Positions 43,600-53,954 of a stretch of DNA of 64,000 nucleotides are shown here, one piece after another (positions within the stretch are counted from its first letter, which is position 1; every line of letters starts with the position of its first letter). The position numbers were made by a program, and so were the translations under genes. This DNA comes from Stagnimonas sp965279705 (GTDB lineage: Bacteria; Pseudomonadota; Gammaproteobacteria; Nevskiales; Nevskiaceae), in assembly GCA_965279705.1 (NCBI GenBank), contig OZ257257.1, positions 558,001 through 622,000 on the forward strand, written 5' to 3'. The notes beneath the pieces were generated by a model. The model worked only from the letters and a program-made list of their open reading frames with translations. It was not told where the DNA came from and ran no database searches.

Positions 43600-44489
43600 T
43601 GGCGCTGGGTCTGGGCGAGCTGTATTCGCTGGCAGCCGCCTTCTGCTGGGCCATTGCGGTGATCCTGTTCAAAAAATCCGGCGAGAGCCTGCCGCCGTTC
43701 GCGCTCAACCTCGTCAAGAACCTGCTTTGCCTCCTGGCTCTCGGTGCCACGCTGCTGGTACTGGGCCCGCGCCAGCTGCCGCAGATGCCGCTGCTGGAGC
43801 TGGCGCAAACACTGCTTTCGGGGGTGCTCGGCATCGCCGTGGCCGACACGCTGTACTTCCGCGCGCTCAATGCCATCGGTGCCGCGCGCATGGGCGTCAT
43901 CGGCACGGCCTATTCACCGGGCGTGATCCTGCTGGCCGCCCTGTTTCTCGGCGAGCGGTTGTCTGGCCCGCAGCTCGGCGGCGTGGCGCTCACGCTCGCG
44001 GGCATCGTGCTGGTCACCTATACCCGTGCTGCAAAAGCCGTCGATGCCGCCCTGCTGCGCCAGGGCGCAATGCTGGGCGTGCTGTCGGTGGTGCTCATGG
44101 CCGCGGGCGTGGTGCTGGCCAAGCCGGTGCTGGAGTCGCAGGACTTTCTCTGGGTGGTATTCCTGCGGGTCGCCGCCGGTGTGGTGCTCATGCTCGGCCT
44201 CGCCACCGCGCGCCGCGAGTGGACGGCGCTCACAGTGGCCTATCGCGGCGTACTGCACTGGGGCGCGATCGTCAGCGGCTCGCTGATGGGCAGCTATGTG
44301 GCTCTGCTGTTCTGGCTGGCCGGCTACAAGTACGCCGATGCGTCGATTGCCGCCGTCATCAACGAGCTGGCCGCGATTTTCATTGTTGGATTGGCGGCTT
44401 GGCTGTTGCGCGAGCGTGTGACGGCGCGGCAGCTGGCTGGTGGTGCGCTGGCGTTGGCGGGTGTGCTGGTCGTGGTGATGGCACGCTGA
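43599..44489 (+). CDS. EamA/DMT family transporter
   Basis: Integral membrane protein of 296 residues with ten hydrophobic segments in two EamA halves (GELYSLAAAFCWAIAVILFKKS ... GGVALTLAGIVLVTYT; then MLGVLSVVLMAAGVVLAK ... LAGGALALAGVLVVVMAR). Likely a small-metabolite exporter; substrate unknown. Co-translated with hldE, so a sugar-related role is possible but not shown. Convergent with pilR, 3 bases apart, without an obvious terminator between. Confidence 0.85.
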   Translation: MALGLGELYSLAAAFCWAIAVILFKKSGESLPPFALNLVKNLLCLLALGATLLVLGPRQLPQMPLLELAQTLLSGVLGIAVADTLYFRALNAIGAARMGVIGTAYSPGVILLAALFLGERLSGPQLGGVALTLAGIVLVTYTRAAKAVDAALLRQGAMLGVLSVVLMAAGVVLAKPVLESQDFLWVVFLRVAAGVVLMLGLATARREWTALTVAYRGVLHWGAIVSGSLMGSYVALLFWLAGYKYADASIAAVINELAAIFIVGLAAWLLRERVTARQLAGGALALAGVLVVVMAR

Positions 44490-44492
44490 GAC

Positions 44493-45895
<1,403 letters not shown>

Positions 45896-45896
<1 letters not shown>

Positions 45897-47485
45897 CAGA
45901 GTGCGGTGAGGGTGTCCGGGGCGACGAAGGTGATGCGGAACATCGCACCCCCGGCATCGCCCGCGTGATAACTGAGTTTGGCCTGATTGTAGGTGCAGAG
46001 TTCGCGCGCCAGATAAAGCCCCAGGCCGGTGCCCTGCGCCTCAGTGGTGAAAAACGGCTCGAACAACTGGTCGACGATATCCGGCGTGACGCCGCGGCCA
46101 TCGTCGGCAATCTCTAGCGCACCGCCCTGCAGGTACAGCATGCGAGCGGTGACGCGAACCTGCGGCGGCTGGCCGTTGCGCTGGCCGTGCAGCCAGGCGT
46201 TGTCCAGAAGATTGAACAGCGCCTGCTGCAGATGGTGCGGGTCGAAGCGCGCAATCAGCCCCGGTTCGCAGCGCAGCGCGGGTTGCCGTTGTGGATGCGC
46301 CTCGCGGTACTGCGCCAGCATCTGTTCCAGCCAGGGCAGCAGCGCAAAGGTCTGCGGATGCGCCGCGCCGCGCGAGAGGTCGAGCACGTCCTTGACGATG
46401 GTGTTGATGCGCGCCCCGTGGCGCTGGACGATGTCGATGAGTTTGCGATCCTGCGGGCCGAGTTCCGGCGACTCCGCCAAGAGCTGCCCGGCGTGGGTGA
46501 TGGCCGACAGCGGATTGCGGATTTCGTGCGCGATGCTGGCCGAGAGCCGCCCCAAGGCAGCGAGCTTGATCTGCTGCGCTTGGTCGCGGATGCGGGCGGC
46601 GTCTTCGAGCAGGATCAGCACCGGCGCGTCGGCCGCGACCCCCAGGCGGCGGAAGCGCGCCAGTAGTTCCATGCCGCCGGGCTGCGCCGGGGCGATAGGC
46701 GGCTCCGGGCTGGCGCTGCCGCTGCGCCAGCGGCCGAGGGCGGCGCTGACGCCGGGCGAAACGCGCAGCAGCGCGCTCTCATCGCCGGCATCCAGCAGGC
46801 GAATAGCGGCGGGGTTGAGCGCACGAATCTGGTTGTCGCCATCGACCACCACGACGCCGGTCTGCATGGTGTCGAGCACCACTTCGTTGAGGCGGGAGAG
46901 ATCAGCAAACTCGCTGCCCACTTGCCGGGCCAGGGCCTCACTGGTGCGGGCCCGGCGCGCGACGGCGCTGGCGGCCGTGGCAGTGACGAAAAACATCACG
47001 CCCAACACGCCGGTGGCGGTGAAATCCGACGGTGAATACAGAAACGGGAATTGCCGCGCGATTTCCTGCCCGAACATCGCCAGGGTGCCGACGGCGGCAG
47101 CCAAGAGGCCCAGTCGCATCGACAGCAGCAGGCTCGCCCCAACGACGGTGGGCACAAGCAGCATGCCCAACCCTGCGCTCACGCCGCCGCTGGCGAACAC
47201 CAGGGTGACGATGGCGACGAGGTCGACCAGAAAGTTGACGATGACCTGCGTGGTCAGGCCCGGCCGCCGATAGAGCGTCATCAGCACCAGGGGCAGTGCC
47301 AGCAAGGCATAGCCGCGACAGACGCCAAAAAACAGGCCGGACAGCACCTGTTCGAACAGCTGGGCAATCGCGCCACTCTCTTGCAGGGTGACCAGCAGGA
47401 TCACCAGCAACAGTCGATACAGGCCGAGCGATTGCAGCAGCCGCCAGTCGTCGGCGGCCAGCGAGGGTTTCAGCTCAGCCGCCAC
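45896..47485 (-). CDS. pilS: sensor histidine kinase PilS
   Basis: Protein of 529 residues if started at the GTG at 47485: six membrane helices (~residues 25-190), a PAS domain (VVLDTMQTGVVVVDGDNQIRALN), HisKA with the phosphorylated His in SASIAHEIRNPLSAITHA, and HATPase_c (DDGRGVTPDIVDQLFEPFFT, GTGLGLYLAREL). Upstream in-frame sequence is Arg/Ser-rich shadow overlapping the PP0621-like gene, hence the GTG choice. PilS membrane region senses pilin in well-studied relatives. Confidence 0.9.
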
Positions 47486-47690
47486 TGGCGCACTGGCGGC
47501 AGTTGGCGCGGATGGCGCTGATCTCGCTGGCCGGTACGCGCACGCCGCAGCGGTCGCAGCGCACCAGTTGCTCGGGGTTGGGCGTGAAGCCACCGGGCGG
47601 CGGAGGCGGGCCGCGCTTGATGAAAGTGCCCTGCCACAGGCGCCAGGCGATGATGGCGAGCACCGCAAAAATAATCAGCTTGGTCAACAT
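47475..47690 (-). CDS. PP0621-like small membrane protein with zinc-ribbon-like tail
   Basis: Protein of 71 residues: one N-terminal membrane helix (LTKLIIFAVLAIIAWRLWQG), a proline-rich linker and two CxxC pairs (VRCDRCGVRV, ANCRQCAS). The same architecture is found next to pilS in Pseudomonas as the PP0621 family, of unknown function. Its 3' end overlaps the pilS start by 11 bases, so it is the first gene of the pilS-pilR unit. Confidence 0.85.
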   Translation of the reverse strand: MLTKLIIFAVLAIIAWRLWQGTFIKRGPPPPPGGFTPNPEQLVRCDRCGVRVPASEISAIRANCRQCASGG

Positions 47691-47850
47691 GCAGCGGCGC
47701 CTTGGCAGTGGAGAGACGAAAGTCTACCCCCGAGACGCCGTGTCGCTTTTGCCGCGGGGGCCGGGGATGAGCGAGAATCGCGCCACTTTGCAAAGGCGCG
47801 AAGTCCAAAAGCGTCCCCTTTACAAGCAATCCCATGCCCACGGAGCACCC

Positions 47851-49014
47851 ATGAATCTTCACGAATACCAGGCGAAGGCCCTCTTCGCCCGTTACGGCAT
47901 CGCAGTGCCCGAAGGCCGCCTTGCCACCTCTGCTGAACAGGCAAGAGCGATGGCGAAGGAACTCGGCGGCGACAAGTTCGTCGTCAAGGCGCAGGTCCAT
48001 GCTGGCGGTCGCGGCAAGGCTGGCGGCGTCAAATTGGTGGAAGGTTTCGATGCGGTTGAAGACGCCGCCCGCGCCATGATCGGCACCAAGCTGGTCACCA
48101 AGCAGACCGACGCCAAGGGTCTGCCCGTCAACAGCGTCTGGGTGGAAAAGCCCAGCGCCATCGCCCGCGAGCTGTATGTGTCCGCACTCGTCGATCGCTC
48201 GCTCGAACGCATCATCTTCATGGCCTCGCCCGAAGGCGGCATGGACATCGAAGAAGTCGCCGAGCACTCGCCCGAGAAGATCAAGTCGATCACCGTGCAT
48301 CCGGCCGCTGGCCTGCAGCCCTTCCAGTGCCGCGAACTCGCCTTCTTCATGGACCTCACGAAGGATCAGGCCGAGCAGTTCACCAAGACCCTGATGGGCA
48401 TCTACAAGATCATCATCGAGTGCGATGCCTCGATGGTCGAAATCAACCCGATGATCGTCACCAAGGAAGGCAACATTTTTACCTTGGACGCGAAGCTGAA
48501 CTTCGACGAGAACGCGCTCTACCGCCAGAAGGCGATTGCCGAGCAGCGTGATCTGGCGCAGGAAGACGAGCGCGAGCGCACCGCACAGCAGTTCGACCTC
48601 AACTACGTCTCGCTCGACGGCAACATCGGCTGCATGGTCAATGGCGCAGGCCTGGCCATGGCGACCATGGACATCGTCAAGCTGCACGGCGGCGCGCCCG
48701 CCAACTTCCTGGACGTCGGCGGCGGTGCAACCACCGAGCGCGTGACCAATGCGTTCAAGCTCATCACTTCGGCCCCGGACGTAAAGGCGATCTTCGTCAA
48801 CATCTTCGGCGGTATCGTCCGCTGCGACCTGATCGCCGAAGGCATCATCGAGGCCACCAAGCAGGTGGGCCTGAAGATCCCCGTCGTCGCGCGCCTGCAG
48901 GGCACCAACATGGAAAAGGGTCGTGAGCTGCTCGAAAAGAGCGGCCTCAAGATCACGCCAATTTCCGATCTCACCGAAGCGGCCAAGATGGTCGTTGCAC
49001 TGGCCAAGGGCTAA
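47851..49014 (+). CDS. sucC: succinyl-CoA synthetase (ADP-forming) subunit beta
   Basis: TCA-cycle enzyme subunit of 387 residues. MNLHEYQAKALFARYGI at the start, the ATP-grasp KAQVHAGGRGKAGGVKLV, EINPMIVTKEG and GGGATTERVTNAFKLI, NIFGGIVRCDLIAEGI are hallmarks. The frame is open further upstream, but GGAG and the family start fix the ATG at 47851. Divergent from the pilS unit. I see no confident promoter in the 160-base gap. Confidence 0.97.
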   Translation: MNLHEYQAKALFARYGIAVPEGRLATSAEQARAMAKELGGDKFVVKAQVHAGGRGKAGGVKLVEGFDAVEDAARAMIGTKLVTKQTDAKGLPVNSVWVEKPSAIARELYVSALVDRSLERIIFMASPEGGMDIEEVAEHSPEKIKSITVHPAAGLQPFQCRELAFFMDLTKDQAEQFTKTLMGIYKIIIECDASMVEINPMIVTKEGNIFTLDAKLNFDENALYRQKAIAEQRDLAQEDERERTAQQFDLNYVSLDGNIGCMVNGAGLAMATMDIVKLHGGAPANFLDVGGGATTERVTNAFKLITSAPDVKAIFVNIFGGIVRCDLIAEGIIEATKQVGLKIPVVARLQGTNMEKGRELLEKSGLKITPISDLTEAAKMVVALAKG

Positions 49015-49023
49015 GGAAAAACC

Positions 49024-49899
49024 ATGAGCATTCTCGTCAACAAAAAAACCAAGCTCATCTGCCAGGGCTTCACCGGCAAGCAGGGCACGTTCCACTCCGA
49101 GCAGTGCATTGCCTACGGCACGCAGATGGTCGGTGGCGTTTCGCCCGGCAAGGGCGGAGGCAAGCATCTCAACTTGCCGGTGTTCAACACCGCGCACGAT
49201 GCGGTGAAGGCGACCGGCGCTGAAGCGTCGATGATCTACGTGCCCGCACCGGGCGCTGCCGAGGCAATCCTCGAAGCCGCCGACGCCGGCATCAAGATCA
49301 TCGTCTGCATCACCGAAGGTATCCCGGTGAACGACATGGTCAAGGTCAAGGCCACCCTGCTCGCCGACTACCCGGACGCGCTGCTGATCGGCCCCAACTG
49401 CCCCGGCATCATCACGCCGGGCGAATGCAAGATCGGCATCATGCCGGGCCACATCCACAAGCCGGGTCGCATCGGCGTGGTGTCGCGCTCGGGCACGCTC
49501 ACGTATGAGACCGTGCACCAGACCACCGCCAACGGCCTTGGCCAGTCGACCTGCGTCGGCATCGGCGGCGATCCCGTGCGTGGCATGGGCTTCATCGACG
49601 TGATCCGCATGTTCGAGGCTGATCCTGCCACCGAAGGCATCATCATGGTCGGCGAAATCGGTGGCGCTTCCGAAGAAGAGGCGGCGGCCTACATCAAGAC
49701 CTCGGTCAAGAAGCCGGTCGTGGCCTATATCGCAGGCGTCACTGCTCCGGCCGGCAAGCGCATGGGCCACGCCGGTGCCATCGTCTCGGGCGGCAAGGGC
49801 ACGGCAGACGAAAAGTTTGCAGCGCTCGAAGCGGCTGGCGTGAAGACCGTGCGCAGCCCGGCGGATCTGGGTGCGGCGATGCTGTCGCTGCTCAAGTAA
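49024..49899 (+). CDS. sucD: succinyl-CoA synthetase subunit alpha
   Basis: Protein of 291 residues carrying the CoA site (ICQGFTGKQGTFHSEQ), GPNCPGIITPGECKIGIMPG, and the phosphohistidine loop GHAGAIVSGGKGTADEK. Nine bases after sucC with AAGGAAAA ahead of the ATG. Cytoplasmic, converts succinyl-CoA to succinate with ATP formation. Confidence 0.98.
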   Translation: MSILVNKKTKLICQGFTGKQGTFHSEQCIAYGTQMVGGVSPGKGGGKHLNLPVFNTAHDAVKATGAEASMIYVPAPGAAEAILEAADAGIKIIVCITEGIPVNDMVKVKATLLADYPDALLIGPNCPGIITPGECKIGIMPGHIHKPGRIGVVSRSGTLTYETVHQTTANGLGQSTCVGIGGDPVRGMGFIDVIRMFEADPATEGIIMVGEIGGASEEEAAAYIKTSVKKPVVAYIAGVTAPAGKRMGHAGAIVSGGKGTADEKFAALEAAGVKTVRSPADLGAAMLSLLK

Positions 49900-49913
49900 G
49901 TTTTGTCGTGTTC

Positions 49914-49940
49914 AAAAGCCCGCTTCGGCGGGCTTTTTTA
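49914..49940 (+). terminator. intrinsic terminator of sucCD
   Basis: AAAAGCCCGC, TTCG loop, GCGGGCTTTTTTA: stable stem with T tail, 15 bases after sucD and only 14 before nadE. Confidence 0.92.
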
Positions 49941-49953
49941 TTAGAGTGCGAGC

Positions 49954-51579
49954 ATGACCCAAACCCTCACCCTGGCACTGGCCCAACTCAACCTCTGGGT
50001 CGGCGATGTCGAAGGCAACGTCGGCAAGATCATCGCCGCCGCCAACAAGGCGCGCGACGAGATGCAGGCTGACTTGATTGCCTGCCCCGAACTATCATTG
50101 ATCGGCTATCCACCGGACGACCTGTTATTGCGCAGTGGTCTGCCTAAAGTGATCGAGCACGGCGTACAGCGGCTGCTGGCCGAGGTGCGAGGCATCACGC
50201 TGGTGGTGGGCCTGCCGGAATACGACTCGGGCCGCGTCGGTGGCGCGCTCTACAACGCCGCTTATGTGATCCGCGATGGCAAGGTCATCGCCCGCTATCG
50301 CAAGCAGCAGCTGCCCAACTACGGTGTGTTCGACGAGTGCCGCCATTTCACGCCAGGCTTCACCCCCTGCGTGTTTTCGGTGAACGGTCTCAAGGTCGGC
50401 CTCACGATTTGCGAGGACGCCTGGTTTTCCCAGCCCGCCGCGCAGGCGCGCGAGGCCGGTGCCGAGCTGCTGCTCAACATCAATGCCTCGCCGTGGAATC
50501 GCGGCAAGCGCGCCCAGCGCCAGCGCGTGCTCGATACCCGCGTCGCCGAAACCGGCCTGCCGATTGCCTACGTCAATTGCGTCGGCGGGCAGGACGAGGT
50601 GGTGTTCGATGGCGACTCGCAGGTGCTGCGCGCCGATGGCTCGGTAGCGTTTGCAGCGCCGCAGTTCGAGGAGGGCGTGTATGCGGTGACCATGCGCGAT
50701 GGCTGCTTCCAGGGCGAGACTGCGCCGTTGCTGGGAGATGAGGCCGAGACCTACGCCGCTCTTGTTGCCGCGACCCGCGACTACGTGACGCGCAACGGTT
50801 TCCCCGGTGCCTTGATCGGGCTCAGCGGGGGTATCGACTCGGCATTGGTTGCGGCCATCGCCGCCGATGCGATTGGCGCCGACAAGGTCTGGGGCGTGTC
50901 GATGCCCAGCCGCTACACGCTCGACATGAGCAATGACGATGCGCGTATCGAGGCCGAGGCCCTGGGCATTCGTTACAGCACGCTGCCGATAGAACCTGCG
51001 TTCAAGGCTTTCGGTGCCACGCTCGCCGAATCCTTCGCCGGCAAGAAGACCGACATCACCGAAGAGAACCTGCAATCCCGTTCGCGTGGCGTGCTGCTCA
51101 TGGCCTTGAGCAACAAGTTCGGCCACATCGTGCTCACCACCGGCAACAAGAGCGAGATGGCGGTGGGCTACGCTACGCTCTACGGCGACATGTGCGGTGG
51201 CTTTGCACCGATCAAGGATGTCTACAAGACGCTGGTGTATCGGCTTGCGCGCTACCGCAACACGATCTCGCCGGTGATCCCCGAGCGCGTCATCACCCGT
51301 GCGCCGACGGCCGAACTGCGCGAGAACCAGACCGATCAGGATTCACTACCGCCGTACGAAATCCTCGATGCGATTCTCGAAGCCTACGTGGAGGATTCGC
51401 GTTCCATCGCCGAGATCATTGCCGCCGGTTTTGATGAGGCCACGGTGCGCCGCGTGGCAGGCCTGGTGCGCCGCAGCGAGTACAAGCGTCGGCAAGCGCC
51501 GCCTGGCCCCAAGGTGACGCGCTGTGCGTTCGGGCGTGAACGGCGTTATCCGCTCACGGCGCAATACGGCGACGTCTAG
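49954..51579 (+). CDS. nadE: glutamine-dependent NAD+ synthetase
   Basis: Enzyme of 541 residues making NAD+ from deamido-NAD+, ATP and glutamine. N-terminal nitrilase-type glutaminase: Glu in CPELSLIGYPP, Lys in YRKQQLPNYGVFDE, Cys in LTICEDAWF. C-terminal synthetase: ATP loop LSGGIDSALVAAI, STLPIEPAF, and GNKSEMAVGYATLYGDMCGG. Start is 14 bases after the sucCD terminator, so its promoter must overlap that region or it depends on readthrough. The stop codon lies inside the first unit of a tandem repeat. Confidence 0.96.
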   Translation: MTQTLTLALAQLNLWVGDVEGNVGKIIAAANKARDEMQADLIACPELSLIGYPPDDLLLRSGLPKVIEHGVQRLLAEVRGITLVVGLPEYDSGRVGGALYNAAYVIRDGKVIARYRKQQLPNYGVFDECRHFTPGFTPCVFSVNGLKVGLTICEDAWFSQPAAQAREAGAELLLNINASPWNRGKRAQRQRVLDTRVAETGLPIAYVNCVGGQDEVVFDGDSQVLRADGSVAFAAPQFEEGVYAVTMRDGCFQGETAPLLGDEAETYAALVAATRDYVTRNGFPGALIGLSGGIDSALVAAIAADAIGADKVWGVSMPSRYTLDMSNDDARIEAEALGIRYSTLPIEPAFKAFGATLAESFAGKKTDITEENLQSRSRGVLLMALSNKFGHIVLTTGNKSEMAVGYATLYGDMCGGFAPIKDVYKTLVYRLARYRNTISPVIPERVITRAPTAELRENQTDQDSLPPYEILDAILEAYVEDSRSIAEIIAAGFDEATVRRVAGLVRRSEYKRRQAPPGPKVTRCAFGRERRYPLTAQYGDV

Positions 51580-51648
51580 TCGCCGTATCAATCATCATCA
51601 GGGCGACGTCTAGTCGCCGTATCAATGCTCATAAGGGCGACGTTTAAG
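51568..51648. repeat. 34-bp tandem repeat, about 2.4 copies, each with a palindrome
   Basis: Units begin at 51568, 51602 and 51636, exactly 34 bases apart. The shared core GGCGACGTCTAGTCGCC is itself self-complementary around GTCTA (CGGCGAC/GTCGCCG), followed by GTATCAAT. The third unit decays after GGCGACGT. The nadE stop codon is the TAG in unit one. Not part of the terminator that follows. Confidence 0.75.
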
Positions 51649-51664
51649 GCGGCTCGCACCACCA

Positions 51665-51697
51665 TCAAAAAAGCCCGCTATGTGCGGGCTTTTTTGA
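51665..51697. terminator. bidirectional intrinsic terminator between nadE and bamD
   Basis: TCAAAAAAGCCCGC and GCGGGCTTTTTTGA form a 14-bp stem with A/T tails on both strands. Serves convergent nadE (plus) and bamD (minus). Confidence 0.93.
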
Positions 51698-51698
51698 T

Positions 51699-52922
51699 TC
51701 AGGGGTTTGAAGATGGTGCGTCCTTGTTGGGCGGCGGGGCTTGCGTCTCCGCCTTGTCGTCGTCGCCCGTGTTGTATTCGATAATGAGCTTGTTGCTCTT
51801 CTTGGGCGGCGCGCTGGCCTCCGCCTTGGCGGTGTCGCTGGCACTGGGCGGGCTGCTCTGGCCATCGGCCGAGGGCGGTGCGGCAGCCGTAGCGGGGGTG
51901 CTGGTGGTCGAGGGCAGTACCAGTTCGATCGGCTCCTTGTTGCTGCGATCAAGCCCGGAGAACACACCGGCAACGCGCGAGAAGAAGCCTTTGCTCTGCT
52001 CGGGCGCGGGCTGCGACGGTGCTGCGGCGCTAGCAACGGGCGCTGCACCTGCGGCCGAGGTCTTCAAGGGTGCGACGGCCAATGTCTTCTGCCCGGTCTG
52101 CACAGCCAGTGTGCGGGCGGCGTCTTCGGCCTCTTGCGTCAGGCCCAGTTCGCGATAGCTGCGCTCCAGGGTTTCCAGTGCGTCCATCGTTGCCGGCGCA
52201 CCGGGATACTGCGCAATGACCTGCTCGGCGCGCTTGGCGGCAGCGAGCCAGGCACCGCGACGCGTGTAGAAATCCACCACGTGCATTTCGTTGTCGGCAA
52301 TGCGGTTGCGCAGATCCATCATGCGCGCGCGGGCGTCTTCGTTGTAACGCGAGTTGGGGTACTTCTGGATCAGCAGCGAGAACTCGTCATAGGCCTTGCG
52401 CAGATTGCCGACGTCCTTCTTGCTGGGGTCGATGGGCAGCGAATCGGCCAGGCCCTTGTCGCGCTCGGACTGGATCGTGCCCTTGAGATACTGCACGTAG
52501 TCGGCGCGCGGGTGGCGCGGATGCTCACGCAGAAAGCGGTCGGCAGCACTCAGTGCTTCATCCGGCTTGAAGTCGCGGTTGAGCACATAGATTTTTTCCA
52601 GCTCGCCCTGCGTGGCGTATTCGGTGAACGGATAGCGTTCGGCCAGCAAGTCGTAGCGGGTGGTGGCTTCGGTGAAGTCCGATGACTCAAGGGCCCCGCG
52701 GGCAACACGGTACAATTTGTCGGCCTCGGCTTTGAGTTCCTGCTCGGTCACTGCAGGTTTGCCAGCGGGGGGCACATTGCGGTCGTTCTTGGCGAAGGGG
52801 TTCTTCGGCCGATAGCCGTCATCCTTCTTGCCATCGCTGCTACACGCCACAAGCCCGCCGGAAAGGGCTGCCGCAGTTACCAACAGGGCCACGCCCATTC
52901 TTGAAGCCAAGGACACAATCAT
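51699..52922 (-). CDS. bamD: outer-membrane assembly lipoprotein BamD with long C-terminal extension
   Basis: Protein of 407 residues. Lipoprotein signal ending GGLVACSS, then TPR-type helices (ADKLYRVARGALESSDFTEA, YPFTEYATQGEL, FLREHPRHPRADYVQYLKG, DFYTRRGAWLAAAKRAEQVI) as in BamD/ComL of the BAM complex. The canonical fold ends near residue 275; about 130 further residues are Ala/Pro/Ser-rich with two conserved-looking islands (KGFFSRVAGVFSGL, SNKLIIEYNTGDDD). Start at 52922 is uncertain; an ATG eight codons later also precedes the signal peptide. The rluD start is 12 bases away on the other strand. Confidence 0.9.
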   Translation of the reverse strand: MIVSLASRMGVALLVTAAALSGGLVACSSDGKKDDGYRPKNPFAKNDRNVPPAGKPAVTEQELKAEADKLYRVARGALESSDFTEATTRYDLLAERYPFTEYATQGELEKIYVLNRDFKPDEALSAADRFLREHPRHPRADYVQYLKGTIQSERDKGLADSLPIDPSKKDVGNLRKAYDEFSLLIQKYPNSRYNEDARARMMDLRNRIADNEMHVVDFYTRRGAWLAAAKRAEQVIAQYPGAPATMDALETLERSYRELGLTQEAEDAARTLAVQTGQKTLAVAPLKTSAAGAAPVASAAAPSQPAPEQSKGFFSRVAGVFSGLDRSNKEPIELVLPSTTSTPATAAAPPSADGQSSPPSASDTAKAEASAPPKKSNKLIIEYNTGDDDKAETQAPPPNKDAPSSNP

Positions 52923-52934
52923 CGCAAGCGCGCC

Positions 52935-53954
52935 ATGCAGAAAAGTGAAAGCCAGTATAGCCCAGCCCCCCAGCAAAGCCTGCCCGAGGACCTGGACACC
53001 CAAGGCTCTGAGACTGCTCAAGTGCCGCCAGAGTTCGATGGCCTGCGTCTGGATGCCGCTGCAGCACAGTTGTTTGACGCCTATTCGCGGGCACGATTGA
53101 AGGCATGGATCGAAGCCGGTCGCCTGACATTGAACAATGCGGTCTGCAAGATTCCACGCCAGCCGGTGCGCCAGGGTGATCTGTTGGGCCTGATCGCCGA
53201 AGCCAGCCAGGAGATCAGTCTCAAGCCGCAGAACATCCCGCTCAATGTGGTGTTCGCCGATGCGCATCTGGCCATCATCAACAAGCCGGCGGGTCTCACC
53301 GTGCACCCCGGCGCCGGGGTGCCCGACGGCACCCTGCAAAACGCGTTGCTGCACCACTGGCCGCGCACGGCGGAAATCCCCCGAGCCGGGCTGGTGCATC
53401 GTCTGGACAAGGAAACCACCGGCTTGATGGTGGTCGCGCTCTCAGAGCCGGCCCACACGCATCTGAGCGCCTTGATGGCCTCGCGCAAGGTGCATCGCGA
53501 ATACGACGCGCTGGTCAACGGCGCCCTGGTGTCGGGCGGCACCGTCAACGAGCCCATCGCGCGACACCCGCGCGACCGCGTCAAGATGGCGGTGGTGATG
53601 GGCGGCCGCGATGCGGTGACGCATTACCGCGTTGCCGAGCGCTTCGACTGGCACACGCTGTTGCGGGTGCAGCTCGAAACCGGCCGCACGCATCAGATTC
53701 GCGTGCACATGGCGCATCTCAAATATCCGGTCGCGGGCGACCCGGTCTATGGCGGCGATGTGCTGCGCGCCCGTGGGGCCAGCCCGGCATTGCGTAGTGC
53801 AGTGGGTGCGTTTCAGCGGCAGGCGCTGCATGCGGCGGCGCTGAGTTTTGCGCATCCCGTTACCGACCTGCCTCTGGCTTTTACCGCGCCGCGACCCGCC
53901 GACTTTGAAACGCTGCTGACCGTGCTGCGCAAAGAGCGCGCGGCGCAGGCATGA
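52935..53954 (+). CDS. rluD: 23S rRNA pseudouridine(1911/1915/1917) synthase
   Basis: Protein of 339 residues: N-terminal S4 RNA-binding domain (LDAAAAQLFDAYSRARLKAWIEAGRLTLNN) and RluA-type catalytic domain with the active Asp in LVHRLDKETTGLMVVA, NKPAGLTVHPG and LETGRTHQIRVHMAHL. The first ~35 residues before the S4 domain are non-conserved, so a later start is possible. Divergent neighbour bamD and downstream pgeF are the usual partners. Confidence 0.94.
   Translation: MQKSESQYSPAPQQSLPEDLDTQGSETAQVPPEFDGLRLDAAAAQLFDAYSRARLKAWIEAGRLTLNNAVCKIPRQPVRQGDLLGLIAEASQEISLKPQNIPLNVVFADAHLAIINKPAGLTVHPGAGVPDGTLQNALLHHWPRTAEIPRAGLVHRLDKETTGLMVVALSEPAHTHLSALMASRKVHREYDALVNGALVSGGTVNEPIARHPRDRVKMAVVMGGRDAVTHYRVAERFDWHTLLRVQLETGRTHQIRVHMAHLKYPVAGDPVYGGDVLRARGASPALRSAVGAFQRQALHAAALSFAHPVTDLPLAFTAPRPADFETLLTVLRKERAAQA

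Noticed and set aside
47470..49770. 766-residue minus-strand open frame across sucC and sucD
   Set aside because: Exactly antisense to two textbook TCA-cycle genes; composition is that of a shadow frame.
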